Source: Filifactor villosus (GTDB lineage Bacteria; Bacillota; Clostridia; Peptostreptococcales; Filifactoraceae). From it: 6,634 bases of DNA. The translations under genes and the position numbers were made by a program. The notes beneath the pieces were generated by a model, which did not search any database, was not told the origin of the DNA, and worked only from the letters and a program-made list of their open reading frames with translations. The stretch spans positions 1 to 6,634 of the forward strand of contig NZ_JBHSHL010000040.1 in the NCBI RefSeq assembly GCF_042652965.1. The letters are read 5' to 3'. The first letter of the stretch is position 1; each line of letters opens with the position of its first letter. This document shows, piece after piece, positions 1 to 6,445 of the stretch.

Positions 1-51
1 GGAGCAATTCATTTGGCATCGATCGTTTTATGGTTAAGATGCCTTGTTTAA
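1..51 (+). CDS. C-terminal end of an IS5-like DDE transposase (partial, enters from the left)
   Basis: The frame beginning at base 1 is open for 16 codons and ends at TAA 49-51, encoding GAIHLASIVLWLRCLV. The hydrophobic 'IHLASIVLWLR' tail resembles the final helix of IS5-family transposases, which often end in a similar short peptide after the DDE catalytic domain. The catalytic residues would lie outside the window, so they cannot be checked. Support comes from the position: a sequence resembling an insertion-sequence terminal repeat follows directly. The call rests on a very short peptide recognised from memory; it could be a chance open frame. Confidence 0.42.
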   Translation, partial: GAIHLASIVLWLRCLV

Positions 52-70
52 TTTGTGTAGACACGCTCTA
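52..70. repeat. Candidate right terminal inverted repeat of the IS, with TA target at 69-70
   Basis: Read on the minus strand, the end is GAGCGTGTCTACACAAA, which looks like the GAG-type termini of IS5-family elements (IS427/IS1031-like groups), many of which duplicate a short TA-containing target. It starts one base after the presumed transposase stop, the usual spacing for compact insertion sequences. The matching left repeat is outside the window, so the exact outer base and target duplication (TA at 69-70 or TAA at 69-71) are inferred. Confidence 0.38.
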
Positions 71-85
71 ACAAGATACAAAAAT

Positions 86-283
86 ATGTCGGTGGATGAG
101 ATTGATCAAAGACTCGTTCCGGACATTGAAGATATAAAGAACAAGAAGAATATGGATCCGCTTTCCATGTATTTTATGAAAGTCGGAAATGTTATCGTCA
201 AATGCAGTTATGCAGGAAACGGAAGAAGTTTAGCGGATTGCTTTTTGTCCTATTTAGAAAAGAAAGCGATGCTGCTTGATTAA
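86..283 (+). CDS. Small DUF6870-like mobile-element protein, 5' end probably lost
   Basis: From ATG 86 the product is 65 residues. The pattern (a 'YKNM' stretch just upstream in frame, then VPDIEDIK, then 'GNVIVKCSYAGNGRSLADCFLSYL') resembles DUF6870-type small proteins that often sit close to recombinase genes in Clostridia integrative elements; their function is unknown to me. The frame stays open back to TTG 44, but those upstream codons lie in the presumed insertion-sequence end. There is no convincing Shine-Dalgarno sequence before ATG 86, and the family-like residues continue upstream of it, so the original start was probably removed by the insertion at about 70. It may be a 5'-truncated remnant or may be expressed from the insertion-sequence side. 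The family assignment is from pattern memory and is moderate. Confidence 0.5.
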   Translation: MSVDEIDQRLVPDIEDIKNKKNMDPLSMYFMKVGNVIVKCSYAGNGRSLADCFLSYLEKKAMLLD

Positions 284-320
284 AAATATGATAAAAGGGG
301 AAGACTTTTTTTCGAATTTA

Positions 321-329
321 TGGTATAAT
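321..329 (+). promoter_or_regulatory. Extended -10 promoter for the recombinase operon
   Basis: TGGTATAAT is a perfect TGnTATAAT extended -10 element. The hexamer 17 bases upstream (AAGACT, 301-306) is a poor -35, which is usual for extended -10 promoters. Transcription would start near 336-340, giving an 85-90 base leader before the GTG start of rec1, long enough to hold the 373-419 hairpin. It is the only strong promoter-like sequence in the 144-base gap upstream of the three recombinase genes, so it probably drives all three. Confidence 0.6.
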
Positions 330-372
330 ACGAATCAAATAGGGATACAACTTAAATAAGTGCTTGAAAAGA

Positions 373-419
373 CTCCAAGTTATCATATTTCTCTTGAAAA
401 AGAATATGAAAGTTTGGAG
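373..419 (+). promoter_or_regulatory. Leader stem-loop that sequesters the rec1 Shine-Dalgarno sequence
   Basis: Arm 373-389 (CTCCAAGTTATCATATT) pairs with arm 403-419 (AATATGAAAGTTTGGAG) over 17 positions with one A-A mismatch (382/410) and two G-U wobbles (379/413, 380/412); the loop is 390-402. The 3' arm contains most of the GGAGG ribosome binding site (416-420) of rec1, whose GTG is 7 bases further on. In RNA this would hide the ribosome binding site and keep recombinase translation low until the stem is opened. A direct repeat of CTTGAAAA(A)GA just before the left arm (363-372) and in the loop (393-403) is also present. The same dyad could instead be a DNA site bound by the recombinase or a repressor. 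Confidence 0.6.
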
Positions 420-427
420 GTTTTGTT

Positions 428-2090
428 GTGTCTAAAAGAATTTCAGATACCTATCGGGTAGCCATGTATCTTCGGCTATCTCAGGATGATGAAAAATACG
501 ATAAAGATTTCAAGGCGGAAAGCAACAGTATTTCCAATCAAAGACTTCAGATCCAAGATTACATTGATAAAAACGAGGAGATGGAGCTTGCAGGCGAATA
601 TGTGGATGACGGATATTCAGGAATCCATTTTGAGCGACCGGCATTTAAAGAAATGATGGAGGATGTGATCACAGGCAGTATCAACTGCATTGTGGTAAAA
701 GACTTATCCCGTTTCGGCAGAGATTATATTGACAGCGGAAGATATTTGCAAAGAGTGTTCCCCTCTCTTGACATCAGGTTTATTGCCTTAAATGACAATT
801 ATGACAGCTTCACAGCCAGTGAAACGGAAAAGAATCTGGTGATTCCTTTCAAGAATTTTCATCAACGACAACTATTGCAGGGATACCTCCGCAAAGGTCA
901 GAAGTGTTTGTAAAGTAAAGAGAAAACAAGGACAGTTTATATCAAACTATGCTCCTTACGGTTATGAGAAAGATGAAGAAGATAAGCACAAAATAGTAAT
1001 TGATAAAGAAGTGGAAGATGTGGTGCGAAAAATCTTCTCCATGAAACTGGAAGGATACAGTTCCTACTCGATTGCCAAACACTTAAACGATAATGGAATC
1101 CCCTCACCGATGGAGCATAAAAAGGCAAAGGGAATAAGGTATAAGACAGGCTTCAGCACAAAGGCGGTTGCCAAATGGGATACGCCTTCGGTCAATCGCA
1201 TTTTAACCAATGAGGTCTATATTGGAATACTTCAACAGGGAAAACGAGAAAAGATCAATTATAAGCTGGATAAAGTGGTTTCCAAAGACAAAAGCGATTG
1301 GATTGAAATTGAAGATAACCATGAAGCGATTATTGATCCCCATGACTTTGAAATCGTCCAAAAACTTTTGAAATGCGATATTAAGGCGAAAACGGTCGGA
1401 GAAAAAGCGGATTTGTTTTCCGGACTTCTCTTTTGCAAAGACTGTAACGCACAGATGACGAAGAAAGTCGATAAACGAGGGAAAACACCGACCGTCTATT
1501 ATATTTGCTCATCATACAATAAGGGGCAGGATTGCAGCAGGCACTCCATAAAGCAGGAAGAATTGCAAAGGACAGTGCTTGAAATGATTCGTCATTATAT
1601 TCAGTATCTTAGGGAATACGAAACTGTTTCAGAGAAAATCAAAGAGATGGAAGTATCTTATGAACTGTTTCAAAAAATAGATAAAAGACAGGAATACACC
1701 AAGAAAAGCAAGGCGAAATTTGAGCTTTTAAAATCTTCCCTTTATCAAGACCTGAAGGAAGGCATTATTGCGGAAGAAGAATTCTATGATATGAGAGGGT
1801 TTTACACGAATCGTATCGTAGAAAGTGAGCTGATTTTAGAAAAGCAGAGCAAGGAAATTGCAAGGCTCTATAAAAAGAGTCTGGGCAATCGGAGTTTTCT
1901 TGCAGACATCAAAAAGTATCAAAATATCGGTACTTTAGAAAGAGGACTTCTTGTTCGACTTGTTGATAAAATCTATGTTTCGGAAGATAAGAAGATAGAA
2001 ATTCAGTTTAACTATGACGAAATAATCGAGATTCTGGATAAGTTGAGCAGCTATACCTCTAAAACTCCTGAAATCAGGGAGGTGGTATAG
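428..2090 (+). pseudogene. Large serine recombinase 1 (rec1), split by a one-base insertion
   Basis: Large serine recombinases cut and rejoin DNA at attachment sites through a serine-DNA bond, here presumably to excise and integrate the host element. The GTG start at 428 follows GGAGG (416-420) by 7 bases. The catalytic domain shows YLRLS with nucleophile Ser18, a DDGYSG motif near residues 60-65, and VVKDLSRFGR at 89-98 with the conserved arginines. At T856-T859 one extra T shifts the frame after Phe144, and the written frame stops at 911-913. Removing one T gives a continuous 553-residue protein: recombinase DNA-binding domain (NYAPYGY onward, through about residue 300), zinc ribbon C336/C339/C360/C369, a charged coiled coil (about 380-480), and a C-terminal 'DKIYVSEDKKIEIQFNY' strand typical of TnpX/TndX-like proteins. 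As written, only a 161-residue fragment would be made, with the catalytic core plus 17 aberrant residues. The lesion could be a homopolymer sequencing error. Confidence 0.9.
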
Positions 2091-3698
2091 ATGGCAAGAA
2101 CGGCAAACAGAAGAATGAAGTCGGAAGAAATGCACAGCAAAGAAAGTATAAACAGCTTTCAAACGGCAATCTATGCAAGAATCTCAAGAGATAAGAAAGA
2201 GAAACCGAGCGACTCCATTGAAAATCAAATTGCTCTTTGCGAGAGCTTCATTCAAAAAAGTGAGGATTTCAGTTTAGCAGGAATCTATAAAGATATTGCA
2301 AAGACGGGAACGGACTTCGAGCGACCGGACTTTGAAAACTTGATGGATGAAGTACGAATGGGGAAAGTCAACTGCATTGTTGTAAAAGATCTATCGAGGT
2401 TTGGAAGGAACTATACGGAACTTGGCAATTTCATTGAAAAGATCTTCCCGTTTCTTGGGGTGAGATTTGTGGCGGTCAATGACAATTTAGATACTTTCCA
2501 CATGGATGATCCCAATAAATCACTGGAAGTGATTCTAAAAAACATCGTCAATGAAACCTATGCAACGGATATTTCAAAGAAAGTATCAAGCTCTCATCAG
2601 ATGAGGATCAAACAAGGCGGATTCATCTGTGGAGCGGCTCCTTATGGATATGTGGCACGAAAAGATGAAGATGGAATTAGACGCTTATATCCGGATGAAA
2701 ATACAGCTCCCATCGTCAAAGAAATCTTTGATGCCTATCTGAAAGGACTGAGTACACTGGATATATCCAAACTTCTTTTGGAAAAAAGAGTGTGTATTGC
2801 AACTGATTATCGGAGATATAAAAAGGCGGTTTCTGATGGTGATGAGCCGATTCGGATATGGCAACCGACTACGATTTTACAGGTACTTAAAAATCGTGCC
2901 TATACCGGAACTTTAATACAGGGAAGAAATCAAAAACACCTTTATGAAGGGAAGCCAAGAGAAAGACTTAATGAAGAATATTGGACAGTAACCGAAAATG
3001 CCCACGAAGCCATTATTTCGATGGATACTTTTGAGAAAGTGCAAGAGAAAATTTCCGAAAAATCACCACCGATAAAAAGAAGCAGAAAGGAAAATGCGGC
3101 TGCCAAAGACGATACGATCTTTCGAGGTATGGTTTACTGCAACCTTTGTCAAAAAAGAATGAGCGTCCATCGACAATTAAGCGGGAAAAGAACGGTGTTT
3201 TACTTTAGCTGTAACCGATTTGGAGAATACAAAGCGGAAAAATGCGGAACAGCAATTACAGAGGTGACACTTCAAAATACCGTAAAAGCTGCATTTGATA
3301 CCATTCTTTTAAACAATAAGAAAAGCTATAAGGCATATTTAGACGGGTATGCGGATAAAAAAAGAGAAGTGGAGCAGCAAAAGGAAAAAGAACTGACAGA
3401 AATCGGCAGAAGAATCTCAGGACTGAGCAGGCTTCAAAGTGAGTATTACGAAAAGTATGTCTTGGGAGATTGGAGAAAGGAAGATTTTGAAAGAGAAAAG
3501 GAACATCTTCATCAGAAGAAAAAAGAACTGGAACACCTAAAAGAAAAGCAAATTGCCATCTTTGAAGAAGAAAAACGAAGGCTCGAAGAAAAGCACAAGT
3601 ATCTGAAAGCTCTCTTTAAGGGCAAGACGAAGAAATGGGACAAAGAGTTTGTGAAAGCCATCATAGATAAGATATTCATCGGAAAGACCATACGGTAG
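2091..3698 (+). CDS. Large serine recombinase 2 (rec2), complete in named domains but C-terminally frameshifted
   Basis: ATG 2091 directly abuts the rec1 stop (TAG 2088-2090) and is preceded by GGGAGG at 2077-2082, so the two genes are probably translationally coupled. The 535-residue product has a ~22-residue N-terminal extension, a catalytic domain with YARIS (nucleophile Ser32) and VVKDLSRFGR at 97-106, a recombinase domain (about 180-300), a zinc ribbon C350/C353/C374/C385, and a highly charged coiled coil (about 420-510). The DDGYSG motif of rec1 is replaced here by DIAKTG. It ends abruptly with KIFIGKTIR, whereas rec1 and rec3 continue with a V/I-E-I strand. One missing A in the A run 3683-3685 explains this: with it restored the protein is 559 residues and ends at TGA 3767-3769. 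Whether the truncated form is active cannot be told; it is the least damaged of the three. Confidence 0.9.
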   Translation: MARTANRRMKSEEMHSKESINSFQTAIYARISRDKKEKPSDSIENQIALCESFIQKSEDFSLAGIYKDIAKTGTDFERPDFENLMDEVRMGKVNCIVVKDLSRFGRNYTELGNFIEKIFPFLGVRFVAVNDNLDTFHMDDPNKSLEVILKNIVNETYATDISKKVSSSHQMRIKQGGFICGAAPYGYVARKDEDGIRRLYPDENTAPIVKEIFDAYLKGLSTLDISKLLLEKRVCIATDYRRYKKAVSDGDEPIRIWQPTTILQVLKNRAYTGTLIQGRNQKHLYEGKPRERLNEEYWTVTENAHEAIISMDTFEKVQEKISEKSPPIKRSRKENAAAKDDTIFRGMVYCNLCQKRMSVHRQLSGKRTVFYFSCNRFGEYKAEKCGTAITEVTLQNTVKAAFDTILLNNKKSYKAYLDGYADKKREVEQQKEKELTEIGRRISGLSRLQSEYYEKYVLGDWRKEDFEREKEHLHQKKKELEHLKEKQIAIFEEEKRRLEEKHKYLKALFKGKTKKWDKEFVKAIIDKIFIGKTIR

Positions 3699-3769
3699 AA
3701 ATCCAATTCAATTTTGAAGAAACACCGGTCATTACCGAAAAGCTCGGAAGAAAGACAAAGAGGGACTGA
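3699..3769 (+). pseudogene. Out-of-frame remnant of the rec2 C terminus
   Basis: In the frame one base back from rec2, bases 3686-3769 read DHTVEIQFNFEETPV and on to a TGA at 3767-3769. This matches the position and character of the rec1 ending (KKIEIQFNYDEI) and the rec3 ending (DKVEIVWKFE). The stop falls one base before the rec3 ATG at 3771, the same tight packing seen at the rec1/rec2 junction, which is strong evidence that this was the original end of rec2 and that the TAG at 3696 is secondary. Confidence 0.82.
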
Positions 3770-3770
3770 T

Positions 3771-5294
3771 ATGAATACCGTAGATTTTTATCTAAGACTT
3801 TCATTGGAAGATGGCGATCAGCAAGATGAAAGCAACAGTATCACTTCCCAAAGAGAAATCTTAAAGGATTATATCCGCTCCAGAGAAGAATTTACAGGTG
3901 TTCAGATCAGGGAACACATCGATGACGGTTATACCGGAACAAACTTTAATCGCCCCGCATTTCAAAAGATGATTGCTCTTGTAAAGAAAAATGAAGTAAA
4001 GACCATACTCGTAAAAGACTTATCTCGTTTTGCCAGAGATTATATCGAATCCGGAGCCTATATTGAGCAGATCTTTCCTTTTATGCAAGTTCGATTTATC
4101 TCGGTGAATGACAACTATGACAGTAAGAACAATGAAAACGGAATCAGCAGCTTGGAAATTCCTTTTAAGAATCTTGTCTATGACTATTATTCCAAGGATA
4201 TTTCACAAAAAATCCGTTCCTCTGTAAAAATCAGACAAGAGAAAGGCTATTACTTCGGATCAAAAGCACCGTATGGATATGTAAAAGACGAAAAGGACCA
4301 TCATCAGCTGATTGTCGATGAAGCAGTAAGACCGATTGTGAAAGAAGTGTTTGCAAGGTATTTAAGCGGAGAAAGTATGCTTGCGATTGCCAAAGACTTG
4401 AATGAGAGAAAAGTCTTAACACCCGGTAAGCACATAGGGTTGTAAAGAGGAACGGGGATTTGGACAGGACAGATTGTTCGCTATCTCTTAACCCAACGAG
4501 TTTATACCGGAGCTATCGTTGGCGGAAAGACCAGAGTGTATGAAGTCGGCTCGGATCATCGACAATGGATGGATAGCGAGGACTGGATTATACGTGAAAA
4601 TATGCATGAAGCCATCATATCCCAAGAGGATTTTGCGGAAGTTCAAAACCGATTAAGCAGCAATGCAAAACATATCAGTCGAGAACGGAAGCATTTCCAT
4701 ATTCTTCAGGATAAAGTCTATTGCGGGAAATGCCATCATAAGATGAGTTATACCGTTTACTCCGGAAAAAGTGACGGATATTACTGTTCGTATCGGTACA
4801 AGGCGAAGGACTATGGCTGTATGAAAGGAAAGATACAAGCTCTGGTACTGGAAGAAATCGTGGCAAAAGAAATTCAGCTTTACACCGAGCATTTTCTTGA
4901 GGAAGAACAGACGAGAAGGATTGAGTATAGAGTCAAGGAAAGTATTTGTGAAAGCCTGCTTGAGCGAAAGAAAAAATTGGAAGCGGAATAACAAAAGAAC
5001 CAAATTTCCAAAATGCAGTGTTACGAAAGGCATAAGCAAGGTATCATAAAGAAAGATGAGTATTTCGCAAAACGAGAATCCCTGACAAAAAGAGCAAAGA
5101 ACATCGAACAGGAAATAGCCATCATAGAGGATAAGATACAAGAAAATACCGCTTCAAGACATCATCTGAATGTCGATAAGTTAAGAGAAGCGGTAGCAAA
5201 AGGAGAACTTGTTTTAGACTGGATCAACGAAGTCATAGACAAAATCTATGTTTATGACAAGGACAAGGTGGAGATTGTTTGGAAATTTGAATAA
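3771..5294 (+). pseudogene. Large serine recombinase 3 (rec3), interrupted by two in-frame TAA codons
   Basis: ATG 3771 is chosen because an AAAGAGGG ribosome binding site (3757-3764) lies 6 bases upstream and the catalytic domain begins at once (VDFYLRLS, nucleophile Ser11); longer upstream openings overlap the rec2 tail. The same frame runs for 507 codons to TAA 5292-5294, with TAA at codon 225 (4443-4445) and again at codon 407 (4989-4991). Visible domains: catalytic core with DDGYTG and VKDLSRFARDY (about 81-91), recombinase domain beginning KAPYGY (about 165) and continuing across the first stop (RGTGIWTGQIVRYLL), zinc ribbon C318/C321/C339/C350, coiled coil, and a 'DKIYVYDKDKVEIVWKFE' end. 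No frame change occurs, so each stop is one base from a sense codon (for example CAA, AAA or GAA). As written, only a 224-residue catalytic fragment is likely; 4536-4991 and 5013-5294 lack convincing ribosome binding sites. Confidence 0.88.
5279..5291 (+). repeat. Direct repeat, left copy (TTGGAAATTTGAA)
   Basis: This 13-base stretch encodes the final WKFE of rec3 and recurs exactly at 6364-6376, just after the ORF6N gene stop. The two copies bracket the ORF6N gene and its ribosome binding site. A 13-mer match of AT-rich sequence can occur by chance in a window this long, so the placement is the more telling part. Confidence 0.5.
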
Positions 5295-5300
5295 AGAGGA
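5295..5300 (+). promoter_or_regulatory. Ribosome binding site that sets the ORF6N gene start
   Basis: AGAGGA lies 7 bases before ATG 5308 and begins immediately after the rec3 stop (5292-5294). It favours ATG 5308 over ATG 5248, which lies in the same frame but inside rec3 and has no comparable site and no domain-like residues in the extra 20 codons. Confidence 0.7.
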
Positions 5301-5307
5301 TAAAGAA

Positions 5308-6351
5308 ATGGATAAAAAAGATGAAATGATGATTGTAAATCATGAATCCCTTGTAAAAAAGATTTATATTATTAGGGGACAAAAGGTTATGCTTGATTTT
5401 GAATTAGCCGAAATTTATGGGTATGAAACAAAGGCTTTTAATCAGCAAGTAAAAAGGAATATTGAAAAATTTGATGAAGATTTTATGTTCCAATTAACCG
5501 ACGAAGAAGTATCTGAACTTTCAAGGTCACAAAATGTGACCTTGAACAAGAGTGCAGGAAGAGGTAGTAATATTAAGTACAATCCTCATGCTTTTACCGA
5601 GCAAGGAATCTATATGCTGATGACAGTTCTCAAAGGAGAGCTTGCAGTCAAGCAGAGTAAAGCTCTGATTCGTACCTTTAAGAAGATGAAAGACTACATC
5701 GTAGAAAATCAAGGGTTGATTGGGAAAAGAGAGTTTTTACAACTTTCGATGCAGATTACAAGTAATGTTGTGGAAATGCAGGATTTAAGACGAGATTTAA
5801 TAGATGTGGAAGATCAGGTGGCGGAAGTGATGGACACCTTAAATAATGTGGTGCATAAATCCGAACTGTCCGACCTGATTCTTGACCTCAGCAATCCACA
5901 GCTTAAATATGGATTCTTAATCTTAAACGGACAACCGATCGAAGCAAATCTTGCTTATAAGGACATTTACAGCATAGCGAAAAAGAGTATTTATATCGTC
6001 GATAACTACATCGGAGTGAAAACTTTGGTCTTGTTAAAAGATGTCCCTTCATCAGTAGAAGTCATTATATTCAGCGATAACATCGGCAAAGGACTTCACA
6101 CCCTTGAATATCAGGATTTCTGTAGGGAATATCCGTTTAGAAAGATAACATTCCAAAAATCCGGTGGAGAGTTTCATGACAGATACATTATTATCGACTG
6201 GAATACCGAACATCAGCGAATCTATCATTGCGGAGCGTCTTCCAAAGATGCAGGGCAAAGAATCACAAGCATAACGGAAGTGGTCGATCAGATGATTTAC
6301 ACCGACCTTATCAATAATCTCTTGAAAAATCCGGTGTTGAAGTTAAAATAG
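5308..6351 (+). CDS. ORF6N-domain protein with C-terminal PLD-like half
   Basis: The 347-residue product starts with an ORF6N domain (about 12-122), a KilA-N-related, presumed DNA-binding module of phages and mobile elements; hallmarks are VKKIYIIRGQKVMLDFELAEIYG and FTEQGIYMLMTVLKGE followed by a lysine-rich helix. Residues about 150-195 are heptad-like and probably coiled coil. The C-terminal part has IYIVDNYIG (238-246), EVIIFSDN, a HDRYIIID motif (H290, R292, D297: HxRx4D) and IYHCGASSKDAG (305-316), resembling one half of an HKD/phospholipase D-like fold. With arginine in place of the usual lysine and one motif only, nuclease activity is uncertain. ORF6N proteins are commonly described as antirepressor-like or regulatory; a role in element control or in defence is inference. 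No signal peptide or membrane segment is visible. It follows rec3 by 13 bases and shares its strand, so it may be co-transcribed. Confidence 0.85.
   Translation: MDKKDEMMIVNHESLVKKIYIIRGQKVMLDFELAEIYGYETKAFNQQVKRNIEKFDEDFMFQLTDEEVSELSRSQNVTLNKSAGRGSNIKYNPHAFTEQGIYMLMTVLKGELAVKQSKALIRTFKKMKDYIVENQGLIGKREFLQLSMQITSNVVEMQDLRRDLIDVEDQVAEVMDTLNNVVHKSELSDLILDLSNPQLKYGFLILNGQPIEANLAYKDIYSIAKKSIYIVDNYIGVKTLVLLKDVPSSVEVIIFSDNIGKGLHTLEYQDFCREYPFRKITFQKSGGEFHDRYIIIDWNTEHQRIYHCGASSKDAGQRITSITEVVDQMIYTDLINNLLKNPVLKLK
5520..5546. repeat. Perfect 12-bp inverted repeat inside the ORF6N gene
   Basis: TTCAAGGTCACA (5520-5531) and TGTGACCTTGAA (5535-5546) are exact reverse complements separated by AAA. The repeat lies in the linker between two conserved parts of the ORF6N domain, encoding roughly FSRSQNVTLN in the protein (about residues 71-80). 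It could form a strong RNA hairpin in the message or act as an operator for a dimeric protein. Confidence 0.85.
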
Positions 6352-6363
6352 AACTAAATCAGA

Positions 6364-6376
6364 TTGGAAATTTGAA
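6364..6376 (+). repeat. Direct repeat, right copy (TTGGAAATTTGAA)
   Basis: This is an exact copy of 5279-5291, placed 12 bases after the ORF6N stop. Here it is non-coding; one frame still reads WKFE, as at the rec3 end. It may mark the right edge of an inserted ORF6N segment, or be a chance match in AT-rich sequence. Confidence 0.5.
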
Positions 6377-6395
6377 AAAAATATGTATTCCATAA

Positions 6396-6425
6396 TTGAT
6401 ACATGGAAGATTATGTTCATTTAAA
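6396..6425 (+). promoter_or_regulatory. Weak candidate promoter for the downstream gene
   Basis: TTGATA (6396-6401) resembles a -35, and ATTTAA/TTTAAA (6419-6425) at 17-18 bases could serve as a poor -10. It would give a short leader to ATG 6446. Overlapping it are small dyads (ATGTAT 6383-6388 with ATACAT 6399-6404, and TTCCAT 6388-6393 with ATGGAA 6403-6408). In sequence this AT-rich such matches are common, so the call is tentative. No rho-independent terminator was seen after the ORF6N gene. Confidence 0.25.
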
Positions 6426-6445
6426 GATAGTAGAAGGGAAAATTA

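Noticed and set aside
293..312. Possible terminator AAAAG-loop-CTTTT followed by T residues after the small gene
   Set aside because: The stem is only five mostly A-T pairs and would be too weak; the T run is short and interrupted.
3714..3770. TTG start for rec3 at 3714
   Set aside because: The extra codons come from reading the rec2 tail out of frame; ATG 3771 has a good ribosome binding site and begins right at the catalytic domain.
4653..5141. 162-codon open frame on the minus strand
   Set aside because: It lies antisense to rec3, whose conserved zinc ribbon and coiled coil explain the sequence; the minus-strand protein is a Phe/Leu-rich mirror of Lys/Glu-rich codons and has no ribosome binding site.
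5248..5307. Upstream ATG giving a 367-residue ORF6N protein
   Set aside because: The extra codons overlap the end of rec3 in another frame, look unlike the family, and have no ribosome binding site, whereas ATG 5308 has AGAGGA 7 bases upstream.
394..6385. Near repeat TTGAAAAAGAATATG (394-408) and TTGAAAAAAATATG (6372-6385) as attachment-site pair
   Set aside because: The match is dominated by an A run and contains an indel, so it is expected by chance; there is no extended similarity around it.
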